Of a DNA stretch of 64,000 nt, positions 7,671-15,915 are shown one piece after another. The notes beneath the pieces are model-generated. The model had not been told where the DNA came from. It was given only the letters and a program-made list of their open reading frames with translations, and did not search any database. Source of the DNA: Haloechinothrix_A salitolerans (GTDB taxonomy: Bacteria > Actinomycetota > Actinomycetes > Mycobacteriales > Pseudonocardiaceae); NCBI RefSeq assembly GCF_039544105.1, contig NZ_BAABLA010000119.1; one strand, given 5' to 3'. Made by a program: the position numbers and the translations under genes. How positions within the stretch are numbered: the stretch's first letter is position 1; the number at the start of each line of letters is the position of its first letter.

Positions 7671-8252
7671 GTGAGTCACCACGTCATGGACGTCACCGCG
7701 GTCCGCGAGCTGCTCGACACCAACCCCGACGTCCTGCTCATCGATGTCCGCACCCCCGGCGAATACGAGACCGCCCACATCGCCGATGCCATCAACTTGC
7801 CGGTGGATCAGGTCGACGCCCACTTGGAGCAGATCGTCCGGGACGCGGGCGGCAAGCTCATCCTGATCTGCCAGTCCGGCAACCGCGCGAACCAGTGCCA
7901 GACGAAGCTCGCGGCGGCGGGCTTGACCGACACCGCCGTGATGTCCGGCGGCATGGACGCCTGGACGTCGGCTGGCGCGCCCGTCATCACCGGCAGGCAA
8001 CGCTGGGGCCTGGAGCGCCAAGTCCGGCTCGTGGCGGGCAGCATCGTGCTGCTGGCCGTTCTCGCGAGCATCTGGTGGCCGCCCGCTACTTTCCTCGCCG
8101 GGTTCATCGGCGCGGGCCTTGCTTTCGCCGCGATCACCAACACCTGCGCGATGGGCATGATGCTCGCCAAGCTGCCGTACAACCGGGCTGACACCTACGC
8201 CGACATCACCACGTCACTGGCCCGGCTACGTCAGTCCAGCCAGCAATCATGA
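7671..8252 (+). CDS. Rhodanese with C-terminal DUF2892 membrane domain
   Basis: The protein has 193 residues. A rhodanese domain (about 5-105) carries the active cysteine C67 in LICQSGNRANQ. A DUF2892-type segment with two hydrophobic helices follows (about 119-163: VAGSIVLLAVLASIWW, FLAGFIGAGLAFAAITNTCA). It resembles YgaP-type membrane rhodaneses and would present its active site at the inner membrane, moving sulfane sulfur between the upstream dioxygenase and a thiol acceptor or transporter. It starts at GTG 7671 with GGAG 10 bp upstream, and its last codons overlap the next gene (ATGA at 8249). It belongs to the persulfide operon. Confidence 0.88.
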   Translation: MSHHVMDVTAVRELLDTNPDVLLIDVRTPGEYETAHIADAINLPVDQVDAHLEQIVRDAGGKLILICQSGNRANQCQTKLAAAGLTDTAVMSGGMDAWTSAGAPVITGRQRWGLERQVRLVAGSIVLLAVLASIWWPPATFLAGFIGAGLAFAAITNTCAMGMMLAKLPYNRADTYADITTSLARLRQSSQQS

Positions 8253-10021
8253 CCAGTCACAATGAGCTCTACCCCCAGCAGCGGCGCACCGGTGTCGCAC
8301 GGTTCGTCCCGCTGCTGGGGTGGCTACCCGACTACAACCGTGGCGTGTTCCGGCAAGACCTGATCGCGGGCCTCACCGTCGCCGTGATGCTGGTACCGCA
8401 GAGCATGGCCTACGCCGCGTTGGCGGGCATGCCTCCGGTGACTGGCCTGTATGCCTCCATCGTGCCGCTCGTGGTTTACGCGCTACTCGGCACCTCCGGC
8501 ACGGCGGCGGTCGGGCCAGTCGCCCTGACCGCGTTGCTGACCGGCGCCGCGCTGGCCCCGCTGGCGAACGGCGACCCCGGTCGTTACGTCGCCCTCGCCG
8601 GACTGCTGGCACTACTGGTCGGCGCGATCCAAGTGACGATGGGTGTGCTCCGACTCGGCGCCGTCGTCAACTTCATGTCGCATTCGGTGCTGGCCGGGTT
8701 CACCTCCGCCGCGGCGATCATCATCGCGGCGAGCCAGGTCAAGGACCTGCTCGGGCTCGATGCCGACCGCGAGGACGGCTTCCCGCGGATCGTCGCCGGC
8801 ATCTGGGACACCGTGCACACCGTGCACGGGCTAACCGTCGTGGTGTCGGTGGTGAGCATCCTCGGCCTCGTCCTGCTGAAGCGGTTCGTCCCGAAGGTGC
8901 CAGGCTCATTGCTGGTCGTCACCGGCGTCACGGTGGCAAGCGCGCTGCTCGGGTTTGGTGGCCGAGGCGTGGAGATCCTGACCGAGATTCCCGGCGGGCT
9001 GCCGGTGCCCTCCCTGCCGAGCGTGACCGGAGCCGATGTCACCGCGCTGCTGCCGACAGCGTTCGCGATCGCACTCGTGGCCTACATGGAAAGCATCGCG
9101 GTGGCCAAGGCCCTCGCCGCCAAGTCACGGCGGTCAATCAACCCTGACACCGAACTCGTCGCGATGGGCTCGGCCAACGTCTCGGCAGGCGTGTTCGGCG
9201 CGTTCCCGGTAGCGGGAGGGTTCGCGCGCAGCGCTGTGAACTTCGCCGCGGGCGCCAGAACACCGGTCGCGACAGTGATCACGGCGATGGTGGTCGCGGT
9301 GACCGCGATCGCGTTCACCCCGGCGTTCTACCACCTGCCGAAGGCGGTACTCGGAGCGATCATCGTCGTCGCCGTCCTCGGGCTCGTCGACGCCAAGAGC
9401 GCGGTGGCCGCATGGCGGGCACGCTACGTCGACGGCATCACCTTCACGTTGACCTTCGTGGCGACGCTGGCGTTCGGACCGGAGCCCGGCCTTGCCGCTG
9501 GTGTGGTGTTCAGCCTCGGCGCGTTCCTCTGGCGATCATCACGCCCGCACCAGGCCGAGCTCGGTCAGATCCCCGGCACGACGACGTTCCGGAACGTGGC
9601 TCGCTACGACGGGCTGATCACCGACCCACGCATCGCCGTGATCCGGGTTGACGCCCCGTTCTACTTCGCCAACGCCCACGAGGTCCAGGACGCGCTGATG
9701 GGCCTCGCCGAACAGCGGGCCCGACTGCACACCATCGTGCTCGACGCGAGCGCCATCAGCGATTGTGACGCCGATGGTGCGCACACCCTCGCCGAACTGC
9801 GCGAGCGGCTGTCTGACCGGGGCATCACGCTGCGCCTCGCGACCGTCCGCGGTCCCGTACGTGACCTGCTGTCACGCACCGGACTGTGGCAACGTCTGCG
9901 CGATGCCAACCACGTGCACGCCGACGTCGCGACGGCGGTGGCAGCCGCGGGCGGATTCCCGCGCCTCCAGGCCGCGTCGGCACCACTCGGACGACGTACA
10001 CGGCATCGGTGTCCACCTTGA
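8249..10021 (+). CDS. SulP (SLC26) family anion transporter with STAS domain
   Basis: The protein has 590 residues. The N-terminal SulP membrane domain shows DLIAGLTVAVMLVPQSMAYAALAG and SHSVLAGFTSAAAIIIAASQ, with about ten or more helices. A C-terminal STAS domain runs from about 465 to 565 (VIRVDAPFYFANAHEVQDAL, TIVLDASAISDCDADGAHTL). SulP proteins move sulfate, bicarbonate or related anions. The start overlaps the rhodanese gene (ATGA), so it is the third gene of the CstR-type operon. A role in moving thiosulfate, sulfite or sulfate produced by persulfide oxidation is inferred from this position. An IdeR-like box starts 8 bp after the stop. Confidence 0.9.
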   Translation: MTSHNELYPQQRRTGVARFVPLLGWLPDYNRGVFRQDLIAGLTVAVMLVPQSMAYAALAGMPPVTGLYASIVPLVVYALLGTSGTAAVGPVALTALLTGAALAPLANGDPGRYVALAGLLALLVGAIQVTMGVLRLGAVVNFMSHSVLAGFTSAAAIIIAASQVKDLLGLDADREDGFPRIVAGIWDTVHTVHGLTVVVSVVSILGLVLLKRFVPKVPGSLLVVTGVTVASALLGFGGRGVEILTEIPGGLPVPSLPSVTGADVTALLPTAFAIALVAYMESIAVAKALAAKSRRSINPDTELVAMGSANVSAGVFGAFPVAGGFARSAVNFAAGARTPVATVITAMVVAVTAIAFTPAFYHLPKAVLGAIIVVAVLGLVDAKSAVAAWRARYVDGITFTLTFVATLAFGPEPGLAAGVVFSLGAFLWRSSRPHQAELGQIPGTTTFRNVARYDGLITDPRIAVIRVDAPFYFANAHEVQDALMGLAEQRARLHTIVLDASAISDCDADGAHTLAELRERLSDRGITLRLATVRGPVRDLLSRTGLWQRLRDANHVHADVATAVAAAGGFPRLQAASAPLGRRTRHRCPP

Positions 10022-10028
10022 CGAGTAA

Positions 10029-10048
10029 TTAAGGTGAGGCTAACCTAA
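10029..10048 (+). promoter_or_regulatory. IdeR/DmdR iron box 1
   Basis: TTAAGGTGAGGCTAACCTAA is close to the 19-bp actinobacterial iron box TTAGGTTAGGCTAACCTAA, with a perfect right half. It lies 98 bp upstream of the DUF2470 gene, so that gene is probably repressed by Fe2+-bound IdeR/DmdR. A long hairpin lies between this box and the start codon. Confidence 0.8.
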
Positions 10049-10092
10049 TCACGTCCGCTTCGTGGTGGGAGCGGCAGTCAGTTCGGGAATCG

Positions 10093-10130
10093 GTGGGCCC
10101 GTCGCGACCAGCGTGTCGCGACGGGCCCAC
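10093..10130 (+). terminator. 16-bp perfect hairpin between iron box 1 and the DUF2470 gene
   Basis: GTGGGCCCGTCGCGAC (10093-10108) and its exact complement (10115-10130) form a 16-bp stem with loop CAGCGT. It could terminate transcription of the SulP operon. However, it lies downstream of the iron box and ends only 15 bp before the ATG at 10146, next to the GGGGAGGCAGG ribosome site. It would therefore also sit in the leader of an iron-controlled transcript. No U-run follows. Confidence 0.7.
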
Positions 10131-10145
10131 ACTTGGGGAGGCAGG

Positions 10146-10868
10146 ATGAACGCCACGCCGGTGACCGCGCTCGCTCCCGCGCCAGCGGAACGAGCCAGGA
10201 CCATCCTCGCCGCCACCGCGTCGGTGATGGTCCGCACCACCGGCTACCACGCGGCGATCTTCACGCGACCCGTCGTGGACAACGTCGGCGACATGGTGCT
10301 GACCATGCCGTACGACGCCCAGCTCGCGCTCGCCGTCCGCGTCGCGGGCACCTCCTCGGGTGCGCACGCGACGCTCCAGTGCGCCGACGTCGCGCCGGTC
10401 ACGATGCGAGACCGAGTCCGGGCGACGGTCACCGTGACCGGGCGGTTCACCCAACCGCACCGCGTGCACACCGATGGCGCGGACAGGACGCTGGTGCGGT
10501 TTACGCCCGAGCGCGCGACACTGGACGAAGACGGCGCCACCTACCCGATCCCGATTGACGATCTCGCTGACGCGGCGCCAGACCCGATCGCCGCACTGGA
10601 AGCGGATTTCCTCACGCACCTCGTCGACGCGCACCCCGACATGGTCGACGTCCTGGCCAACCAGGTGAACCCCACGCTGCTGTTGGGGGCACGCCGGGTG
10701 GCGCCGCTGCGCGCCGACCGGCACGGCGTCGTCCTGCGCGTCGAGCGGGCACGAGACCACGTCGACGTCCGGCTCGGTTTCTCCGCGCCGGTGACCTCCG
10801 CGGTCGAGTTCGCCAACGCGTTCGGCAAGTTGCTCCACCAGCCACGGCGCTGCCGACGTCAGCGGTAA
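10146..10868 (+). CDS. DUF2470 domain protein, iron-regulated
   Basis: This 240-residue protein has a split-barrel-like N-terminal part (about 15-130, ARTILAATASVMVRTTGYHAAIFT) and a C-terminal DUF2470-type helical region (about 155-235, DPIAALEADFLTHLVDAHPDMVDVLANQ). DUF2470 occurs in HugZ-type heme utilisation proteins and fused to or beside siderophore-interacting proteins, so a role in heme or siderophore iron handling is likely. ATG 10146 with its strong ribosome site is preferred over the ATG at 10062. The C-terminal residues (QPRRCRRQR) look atypical, so a 3' frameshift is possible. Iron boxes flank the gene on both sides. Confidence 0.75.
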   Translation: MNATPVTALAPAPAERARTILAATASVMVRTTGYHAAIFTRPVVDNVGDMVLTMPYDAQLALAVRVAGTSSGAHATLQCADVAPVTMRDRVRATVTVTGRFTQPHRVHTDGADRTLVRFTPERATLDEDGATYPIPIDDLADAAPDPIAALEADFLTHLVDAHPDMVDVLANQVNPTLLLGARRVAPLRADRHGVVLRVERARDHVDVRLGFSAPVTSAVEFANAFGKLLHQPRRCRRQR

Positions 10869-10978
10869 CCGGCACACCGAGCACCGTGACGGCGTCGCTG
10901 ACCCCAACGCGGCATCTCGCGCGGTATTCGCGGCCGACATCGTGGCGGGCATCACGACCAAATCTGCCAAACCGTCAT

Positions 10979-10997
10979 GTAGGTTAGGCTCGCCTAA
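10979..10997 (+). promoter_or_regulatory. IdeR/DmdR iron box 2
   Basis: GTAGGTTAGGCTCGCCTAA has a perfect left half-site and a right half with two changes from TTAGGTTAGGCTAACCTAA. It lies 38 bp upstream of the siderophore-binding lipoprotein start at 11035 and should control the whole four-gene ABC importer cluster. Confidence 0.85.
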
Positions 10998-11034
10998 TTT
11001 ACGCGCAGGATGGATGGGTAAGGAGCGCTGACGG

Positions 11035-12011
11035 ATGAAGACGTCTCGCTATGGCGGCGTGGTCGCCTCGGTGGCCAGCCTGGCCGTGGTTCTGGCTGGG
11101 TGCGGAAGTGGTGCCGACACGACCGATGCGGCTTCCTCGTCGGTGACGGTAGAGCACGCGATGGGCACCGCCGAGGTGCCTTGCACACCGCAGCGGGTGG
11201 TGACGCTGGGGCAGGGCCAGACCGACACCACCCTGGCGCTGGGAGTGACGCCGGTCGGCGTGGTCAAACCGTGGACGGACGACTGGTACGACTACCTCCC
11301 GGACGAAGTCGAGGAGGCGAAGGTGCTCGGCACCGAACTGGAGCCGGACCTTGAGGCGATCGCCGCACTGAACCCGGACGTGATCCTCGGTTCCAAGCTG
11401 CGGCACGAAGCGTTGTACGAGCAGTTGTCGCGGATAGCGCCGACGGTGTTCTCGGAGACGATCGGGGTGGCGTGGAAGGACAACGTATACTGTGGGCCGA
11501 GGCACTGTGCCGTCAGGACACGGGTGAGCAGATCCTCGCCGACTACGAAGCGCACGCGAAGCGGATCAGCGACGGACTCGCCGAGGCGGGCAAGGGCGAC
11601 GTCGAGGCGTCGATGGTCCGGTTCATGCCCGACCAGGTGCGCATCTATCTCACCGGGTTCCCGGGTTCGGTGATGCGGGACGCGGGCATCAAGCGTCCGG
11701 AGGCGCAGCGGGTCGAAGACTGGGAAAACTCGGAACAGCTCATCGAGATCAGCGAGGAGCGCATCCCCGACATGGACGGCGACGTGATCTTCGTGATGGT
11801 CTCCGAGGAGTGGTATGACGAGAGCGGCACCCAGGAGGCCGAGAAGATCATGGCCCAGTGGACCTCCACCGACCTGTGGCAGGGCTTGTCCGCGGTGAAG
11901 AACGGCGCCGTGCACGAGGTCAACGAGAGCCAGTGGAACCTCGGCGGCGGCATTCTGTCGGCCAACGCCATGCTCGATGACCTTGAGGACTACTTCCTGG
12001 GCACCGCATGA
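11035..12011 (+). pseudogene. Siderophore ABC transporter substrate-binding lipoprotein, frameshifted
   Basis: ATG 11035 follows AAGGAG. The first frame gives a lipoprotein signal (VVLAGC lipobox), then a FepB/FatB-type binding protein (TPQRVVTLGQGQTDTTLALGV, LNPDVILGSKLRHEALYEQLSRIAPTV) up to KDNV at about 11486. The homology resumes one frame over as LWAEALCRQDTGEQILADYE and runs to FLGTA at 12011. Restoring one base near 11490, for example a C in GTATACCTGTGG, gives a normal protein of about 325 residues. The next gene overlaps by ATGA, so the operon was once intact. This is either a real inactivating one-base deletion or a sequencing error. Confidence 0.85.
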
Positions 12012-13000
12012 CCCTGGCGCGGCACCTCGGGGTGATCGCGCTTTCCTCGGCGGCGCTGGTCGCCACGTTGGTGGCCAGCGTCGCCATCGGCTCGGTCCCC
12101 CTCCCGGTCGGTGAGGTGATCGACGCGCTGCTCGGCGCACGTGAGCTGGAGTCTCACCTGATCGTGCGGGACCTGCGCGTTCCCCGGACGGTCGCGGGGG
12201 TGGTGGCCGGAGTCTGCCTGGGTGTCTCCGGTGTTCTGCTGCAGGGCGCGACGCGCAACCCGCTCGCCTCGCCGACGCTGCTCGGCATCACCGCGGGAGC
12301 GGGTTTCGCGGTCGTGGTCGCCGTGGCGGTGCTGCACCTGCCGTCCGACTACGCGGTGTGGGCCGCGTTCGCGGGCGGCGGCGCGGCATTCGCGGTGGCG
12401 ATGCTGCTTGCCTCGTCCGGCCGCGACGGGCTGTCCCCGGTGCGGCTGGCGCTGTCCGGGGCGATCGTGTCCGTGATGCTGTCGTCGTGGACAACCGCGC
12501 TGCTGATGGTCAACGAGAGCACCGCCGACGAAGTCCGCGACTGGCTCGCCGGGTCACTCGCGGGCCGCGACGCCTCCGCCGCGATGCCACTGCTGCCGGT
12601 GGTGGTGGCCGGTCTGCTGCTGGCGTGGGTGCTGGCGAGGCCGCTGGACGCGCTGTCGCTGGGCGACGAGGCCGCCATCGGACTCGGCCAGCGCCCAGCG
12701 CGTGTGCGGCTGGCCGCCGGGGTGACCGCGCTCGCGCTGGCCGCGGTCGCGGTCGCCGTCGCTGGGCCGATCGCGTTCGTCGGGCTCATCGTTCCGCACA
12801 TCGCCCGTGGCCTCGTCGGCAGCGGCCACCGGGAGGTGCTCGCCACCGCCGTGCTACTCGGCCCCGCCCTACTGCTAGCCGCCGACGTCCTCGGCCGGGT
12901 CGTGGCCCGGCCCGCCGAGGTGCAAGCCGGGGTGGTCACCGCCCTCATCGGCGCTCCCGTCCTGGTCCGCATCGTGATGCGCAGGAAGGTGGCACTGTGA
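12008..13000 (+). CDS. FecCD-type siderophore ABC permease 1
   Basis: The 330-residue permease has the FecCD/BtuC signatures RVPRTVAGVVAGVCLGVSGVLLQG after helix 2, NPLASPTLLG, and GPIAFVGLIVPHIAR near the C-terminus. About ten hydrophobic helices are visible. It forms the inner-membrane channel of an iron-siderophore importer with the second permease and the ATPase. It is linked by overlaps upstream (ATGA at 12008) and downstream (GTGA at 12997), indicating translational coupling. Expression should be iron-repressed through box 2. The import function is in doubt because the upstream binding protein is frameshifted. Confidence 0.9.
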   Translation: MTLARHLGVIALSSAALVATLVASVAIGSVPLPVGEVIDALLGARELESHLIVRDLRVPRTVAGVVAGVCLGVSGVLLQGATRNPLASPTLLGITAGAGFAVVVAVAVLHLPSDYAVWAAFAGGGAAFAVAMLLASSGRDGLSPVRLALSGAIVSVMLSSWTTALLMVNESTADEVRDWLAGSLAGRDASAAMPLLPVVVAGLLLAWVLARPLDALSLGDEAAIGLGQRPARVRLAAGVTALALAAVAVAVAGPIAFVGLIVPHIARGLVGSGHREVLATAVLLGPALLLAADVLGRVVARPAEVQAGVVTALIGAPVLVRIVMRRKVAL

Positions 13001-14058
13001 CCGCGGAGCAGACCACCGCCAACGCTACCGCCAACACCCCAGACACCACGGCCGTGCCCGGTCAGCGGGCCAGGACGCCTAGGGTGCGGGGCCGCCTGGT
13101 CGTCACCTTCCTCGCGGCGCTGACCGGCTGCGGCGCGCTGCTGGCGCTCGCCATGGGGTCGAGCGAGATCGCGCTCCCCGAGATCATCGCGGCCACCGCC
13201 GGCCAGGGTGACTCCGGGACCGTGTTCATCGTGCAACAGCTACGGTTGCCGAGGGTGCTCGCGGCGCTGGCCGTCGGCGCCGCACTCGGTGCCTCCGGCC
13301 TGCTGTTGCAGGGCCTGCTGCGGAACCCCATGGCCTCCCCCGACGTCATCGGCGTCACCAGTGGAGCCAGCCTCGCCACGGTCGTCGCGATCGGCGCCGC
13401 GGTGCCGCCACTCGGTCTCCCGGTCGCCGCCGCCTGCGGCGCGGGAATCGCAACGACTCTGCTCCAAGTGATCAACAGCCGCACATCGGCCGCCGGTTCC
13501 CGGCTGGTGCTGATCGGCATCGGCCTGCACGCCGCCGCCTCAGCGGGCGTCGCCCTCACCATGGCCCGGCTCCCCATCGGGCGGCTCGGGGCGGCCGAGG
13601 TCTGGCTCGCGGGCAGCCTGCATGCCCGCAACTGGGTGCACGTCACCGCCGCCACCATCGGTCTCGCCGTCGCGCTTCCCGCCGCGTTCTGGCTCCTGCG
13701 TCGGCTGGCCGTGCTGGAGCTCGGCGACGACCTCGCCATCGGCGCCGGTGTTCCGGTGCGCCGTACTCGCGCGGGGCTGCTCGCTTTCTCCGCCGTGCTC
13801 GCCGGGATCGCCGTCGCGGTAGCCGGGCCGATCGCGTTCGTGGCGCTCGGCGCCCCGCACATCGCCCGCCGAATCGTGGGACCGACCCGCGCGGCGACCC
13901 TGACCGCCGCCGTGCTCATCGGGGCGTTTCTCGTGCTGGCCGCCGACGTCATCGGCCAACGACTGTTCGCGCCGACCGCCCTCGCCGCGGGCGTGGTCAC
14001 CGCCGCCCTCGGCGCCCCCTACCTGCTCTGGCTCCTTCACCGGATGGGACGACGATGA
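12997..14058 (+). CDS. FecCD-type siderophore ABC permease 2
   Basis: The protein has 353 residues. A polar N-terminus of about 30 residues precedes the FecCD membrane domain with RLPRVLAALAVGAALGASGLLLQG, NPMASPDVIGVTSGASLA and GPIAFVALGAPHIARRIVG. The GTG at 12997 overlaps the TGA of permease 1 (GTGA); the open frame extends much further upstream only because it shadows permease 1. With permease 1 it would make a heterodimeric channel of the FepD/FepG type. It overlaps the ATPase gene by ATGA at 14055. Confidence 0.9.
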   Translation: MTAEQTTANATANTPDTTAVPGQRARTPRVRGRLVVTFLAALTGCGALLALAMGSSEIALPEIIAATAGQGDSGTVFIVQQLRLPRVLAALAVGAALGASGLLLQGLLRNPMASPDVIGVTSGASLATVVAIGAAVPPLGLPVAAACGAGIATTLLQVINSRTSAAGSRLVLIGIGLHAAASAGVALTMARLPIGRLGAAEVWLAGSLHARNWVHVTAATIGLAVALPAAFWLLRRLAVLELGDDLAIGAGVPVRRTRAGLLAFSAVLAGIAVAVAGPIAFVALGAPHIARRIVGPTRAATLTAAVLIGAFLVLAADVIGQRLFAPTALAAGVVTAALGAPYLLWLLHRMGRR

Positions 14059-14870
14059 CACCACCTCAGTTGCGTGCCGAGAACCTGACCGTCGCGTACG
14101 GCGACCGGCCCGTGCTCGACAGCATCGACATCGAGATTCCCAGCCAAGCGATCACCGCGATCGTCGGCCCCAACGGCTGCGGCAAGTCCACCCTGCTGCG
14201 CGCCATGGGCCGGGTTCTCACGCCGCGCGCCGGTGCGGTGCTGCTCGACGCCGAACCCGTCCACCGGCTCTCGACCCGCGCGGTGGCCCGCACACTCGGC
14301 CTGCTCCCCCAAAGCAATGTCGTCCCCGAACAGCTCACCGTGGCCGATCTCGTCGTCCGTGGCCGCTACCCGCACCGCGGCGCCTTCGGCCGCTGGAGCA
14401 CCACCGACCAGCGCGCGGTGGACGAAGCGCTCGCCGCCACCGGCACCACCGAACTGGCTGACCGGCTCGTCGACGAGCTCTCCGGCGGGCAACGCCAACG
14501 CGCGTGGATCGCGATGGTTCTCGCCCAGCAGACCCCGATCCTGCTGCTCGACGAACCCACCACCTACCTCGATCTCGCCCACCGCATCGAGATCCTGCGC
14601 CTGCTCCGGACGCTCAACACCCACCACGGCGTCACCGTGGTCATGGTTCTGCACGACCTCGACGAGGCCAGCCGCTACGCAGACCACCTCATCGCGCTGC
14701 GCGACGGCGCCATCACCGCCCAAGGCGACCCCCGCGAGATCGTCACGCCGACGCTGGTCGAGACCGTCTTCGGCGTCACATGCACCACCATCCCCGACCC
14801 GATCACCGGCACCCCGCTCATCATTCCCCTCGACGCCGCCCACGACACCCACCCAGCCAGCGCGGGCTAA
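14055..14870 (+). CDS. Siderophore ABC transporter ATPase (FepC-type)
   Basis: The 271-residue ATPase carries Walker A GPNGCGKST (about 38-46), a Q-loop at LLPQSN, signature LSGGQRQR, Walker B ILLLDEPTTYLDLAH and the switch histidine in VLHDLDEASRYAD. The TYLDLAH segment and the C-terminal extension are typical of FepC/FecE-type iron-siderophore ATPases. It is last in the four-gene cluster (binding protein, two permeases, ATPase), each overlapping the next by 4 bp. A siderophore-interacting reductase is encoded convergently 22 bp away. Confidence 0.93.
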   Translation: MTPPQLRAENLTVAYGDRPVLDSIDIEIPSQAITAIVGPNGCGKSTLLRAMGRVLTPRAGAVLLDAEPVHRLSTRAVARTLGLLPQSNVVPEQLTVADLVVRGRYPHRGAFGRWSTTDQRAVDEALAATGTTELADRLVDELSGGQRQRAWIAMVLAQQTPILLLDEPTTYLDLAHRIEILRLLRTLNTHHGVTVVMVLHDLDEASRYADHLIALRDGAITAQGDPREIVTPTLVETVFGVTCTTIPDPITGTPLIIPLDAAHDTHPASAG

Positions 14871-14892
14871 GCGGCCTACGTGCGCCGGGGCG

Positions 14893-15723
14893 CTACCGCC
14901 TGGCTGCCGTTGCTGGCGTCGCGTCGAACGTCTCCGCGTTGACCTCCCGCACCCAGGCCCCCTTGATCGCGCGCCACTGCTCGTCGTCATAACCGCGACG
15001 CCAGTACGGCGAGCAGGACAAGTAGTCCGGTTCGACGATGCGCCTGCTCAGCAGCACCCTGCGGACGGCACGAGTCGCGTCCGCTTCACCGTGGACGAAG
15101 GCACTCACCACGCCGCTGGGACGGGGCAGGGCGGCGACCGTCTCCGCGAGGAGGTTGTCGAGCCCCTCGGTGCGGCCGGACCGGTGCACCCAGTGCACCC
15201 GCAGCGCACCGGGCGAGTCGAGCTCGATCTCACCCGCCCTGTCCTCCACCTCGGCGACGATCACGACCGGTCGGCCGGGCGGGACCGCCTCCGCGGACGC
15301 GGCGATCGCTGGCAACGCACTCTCGTCGCCGACGAAGAGGTAGGAGTCGGCGTCAGCGTGCGGGCGATAGCCGCCCGCAGGCCCCCGCAGTTGCAGCCGG
15401 TCGCCTGGCCGCGCACGAGCAGCCCAGCGACCGGCGTAGCCGACGTCGCCATGCACCGCGACGTCGAGGGTGAGCTCGCGACGGTCCTCGTTCCAGGCGC
15501 GCACGGTGATGCGGCGCGGGAACGGACGCTGCTCACGAGGCAGATCCCGAATCGCCGCGTCGTCGAAGGGCACGGCGTATGGCGCGCCGTCAGGGACGAA
15601 GAAGCAGTTCACGTACTGGTCGGAATGGGTCGTGGGGGCGAAGTCATCCAGCCCGGAGCCGCCCAGCACGATCCTCGTCAACTGCGGGGTCAGCCGCGCG
15701 GTCGACACCACCTCGCCATACAT
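14893..15723 (-). CDS. Siderophore-interacting protein (NAD(P)H-dependent ferric-siderophore reductase)
   Basis: The protein has 276 residues. The FAD-binding barrel shows RRITVRAWN followed by DVAVHGDVGYAGRWAARARPGD, the RxYTxR-like and HG-x-GPA-x-WA motifs of ViuB/ViuB-like proteins. The C-terminal SIP domain has YLFVGDESALPAIAA, FVHGEADATRAVR and YWRRGYDDEQW. These enzymes release iron from imported ferric siderophores in the cytosol. It is convergent with the importer, and iron box 3 lies 47 bp upstream of its ATG with AGGAGG between them. It is intact and would still serve other siderophore importers encoded elsewhere. Confidence 0.93.
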   Translation of the reverse strand: MYGEVVSTARLTPQLTRIVLGGSGLDDFAPTTHSDQYVNCFFVPDGAPYAVPFDDAAIRDLPREQRPFPRRITVRAWNEDRRELTLDVAVHGDVGYAGRWAARARPGDRLQLRGPAGGYRPHADADSYLFVGDESALPAIAASAEAVPPGRPVVIVAEVEDRAGEIELDSPGALRVHWVHRSGRTEGLDNLLAETVAALPRPSGVVSAFVHGEADATRAVRRVLLSRRIVEPDYLSCSPYWRRGYDDEQWRAIKGAWVREVNAETFDATPATAARR

Positions 15724-15769
15724 GTGCGCCTCCTACTCGACCGGTTCCGGCGATGCGACTCGCCTACTT

Positions 15770-15788
15770 TGAGGTTAGCCTACCCTAA
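15770..15788 (-). promoter_or_regulatory. IdeR/DmdR iron box 3
   Basis: On the minus strand this reads TTAGGGTAGGCTAACCTCA, a close match to TTAGGTTAGGCTAACCTAA with two differences. It precedes the siderophore-interacting protein gene, followed by AGGAGG and ATG 15723. Confidence 0.85.
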
Positions 15789-15804
15789 TCCTCTCCGGCC
15801 AGTT

Positions 15805-15915
15805 CTACTCGGCGGGCTCGATGAAGGACGACTCGATGTCGTCGAGAAGCAGCTCGAAGCCCTCGATGTCAGCGCTGTTCTAGATGCCGGAGTTGACGAA
15901 GTGGACGCGGTCGTG
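15805..15915 (-). pseudogene. C-terminal remnant of a siderophore-binding protein, with a nonsense codon
   Basis: Between feoB and iron box 3 the minus strand reads HDRVHFVNSGI, stop, NSADIEGFELLLDDIESSFI and PAE, then stop at 15807-15805. The pattern (short beta strand, NSAD, hydrophobic helix LLLDDIE) is the usual C-terminus of iron-siderophore binding proteins, compared with LDDLEDYFLG at the end of the frameshifted gene at 11035-12011. The internal TAG sits where a tryptophan would fit. Everything upstream of it has been replaced by feoB. The family assignment rests on a short segment. Confidence 0.5.

Noticed and set aside
12358..12996. Long open frame joined to the front of FecCD permease 2
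   Set aside because: It is an off-frame reading of permease 1, rich in Arg/Gly; the GTGA overlap at 12997 gives the true start.
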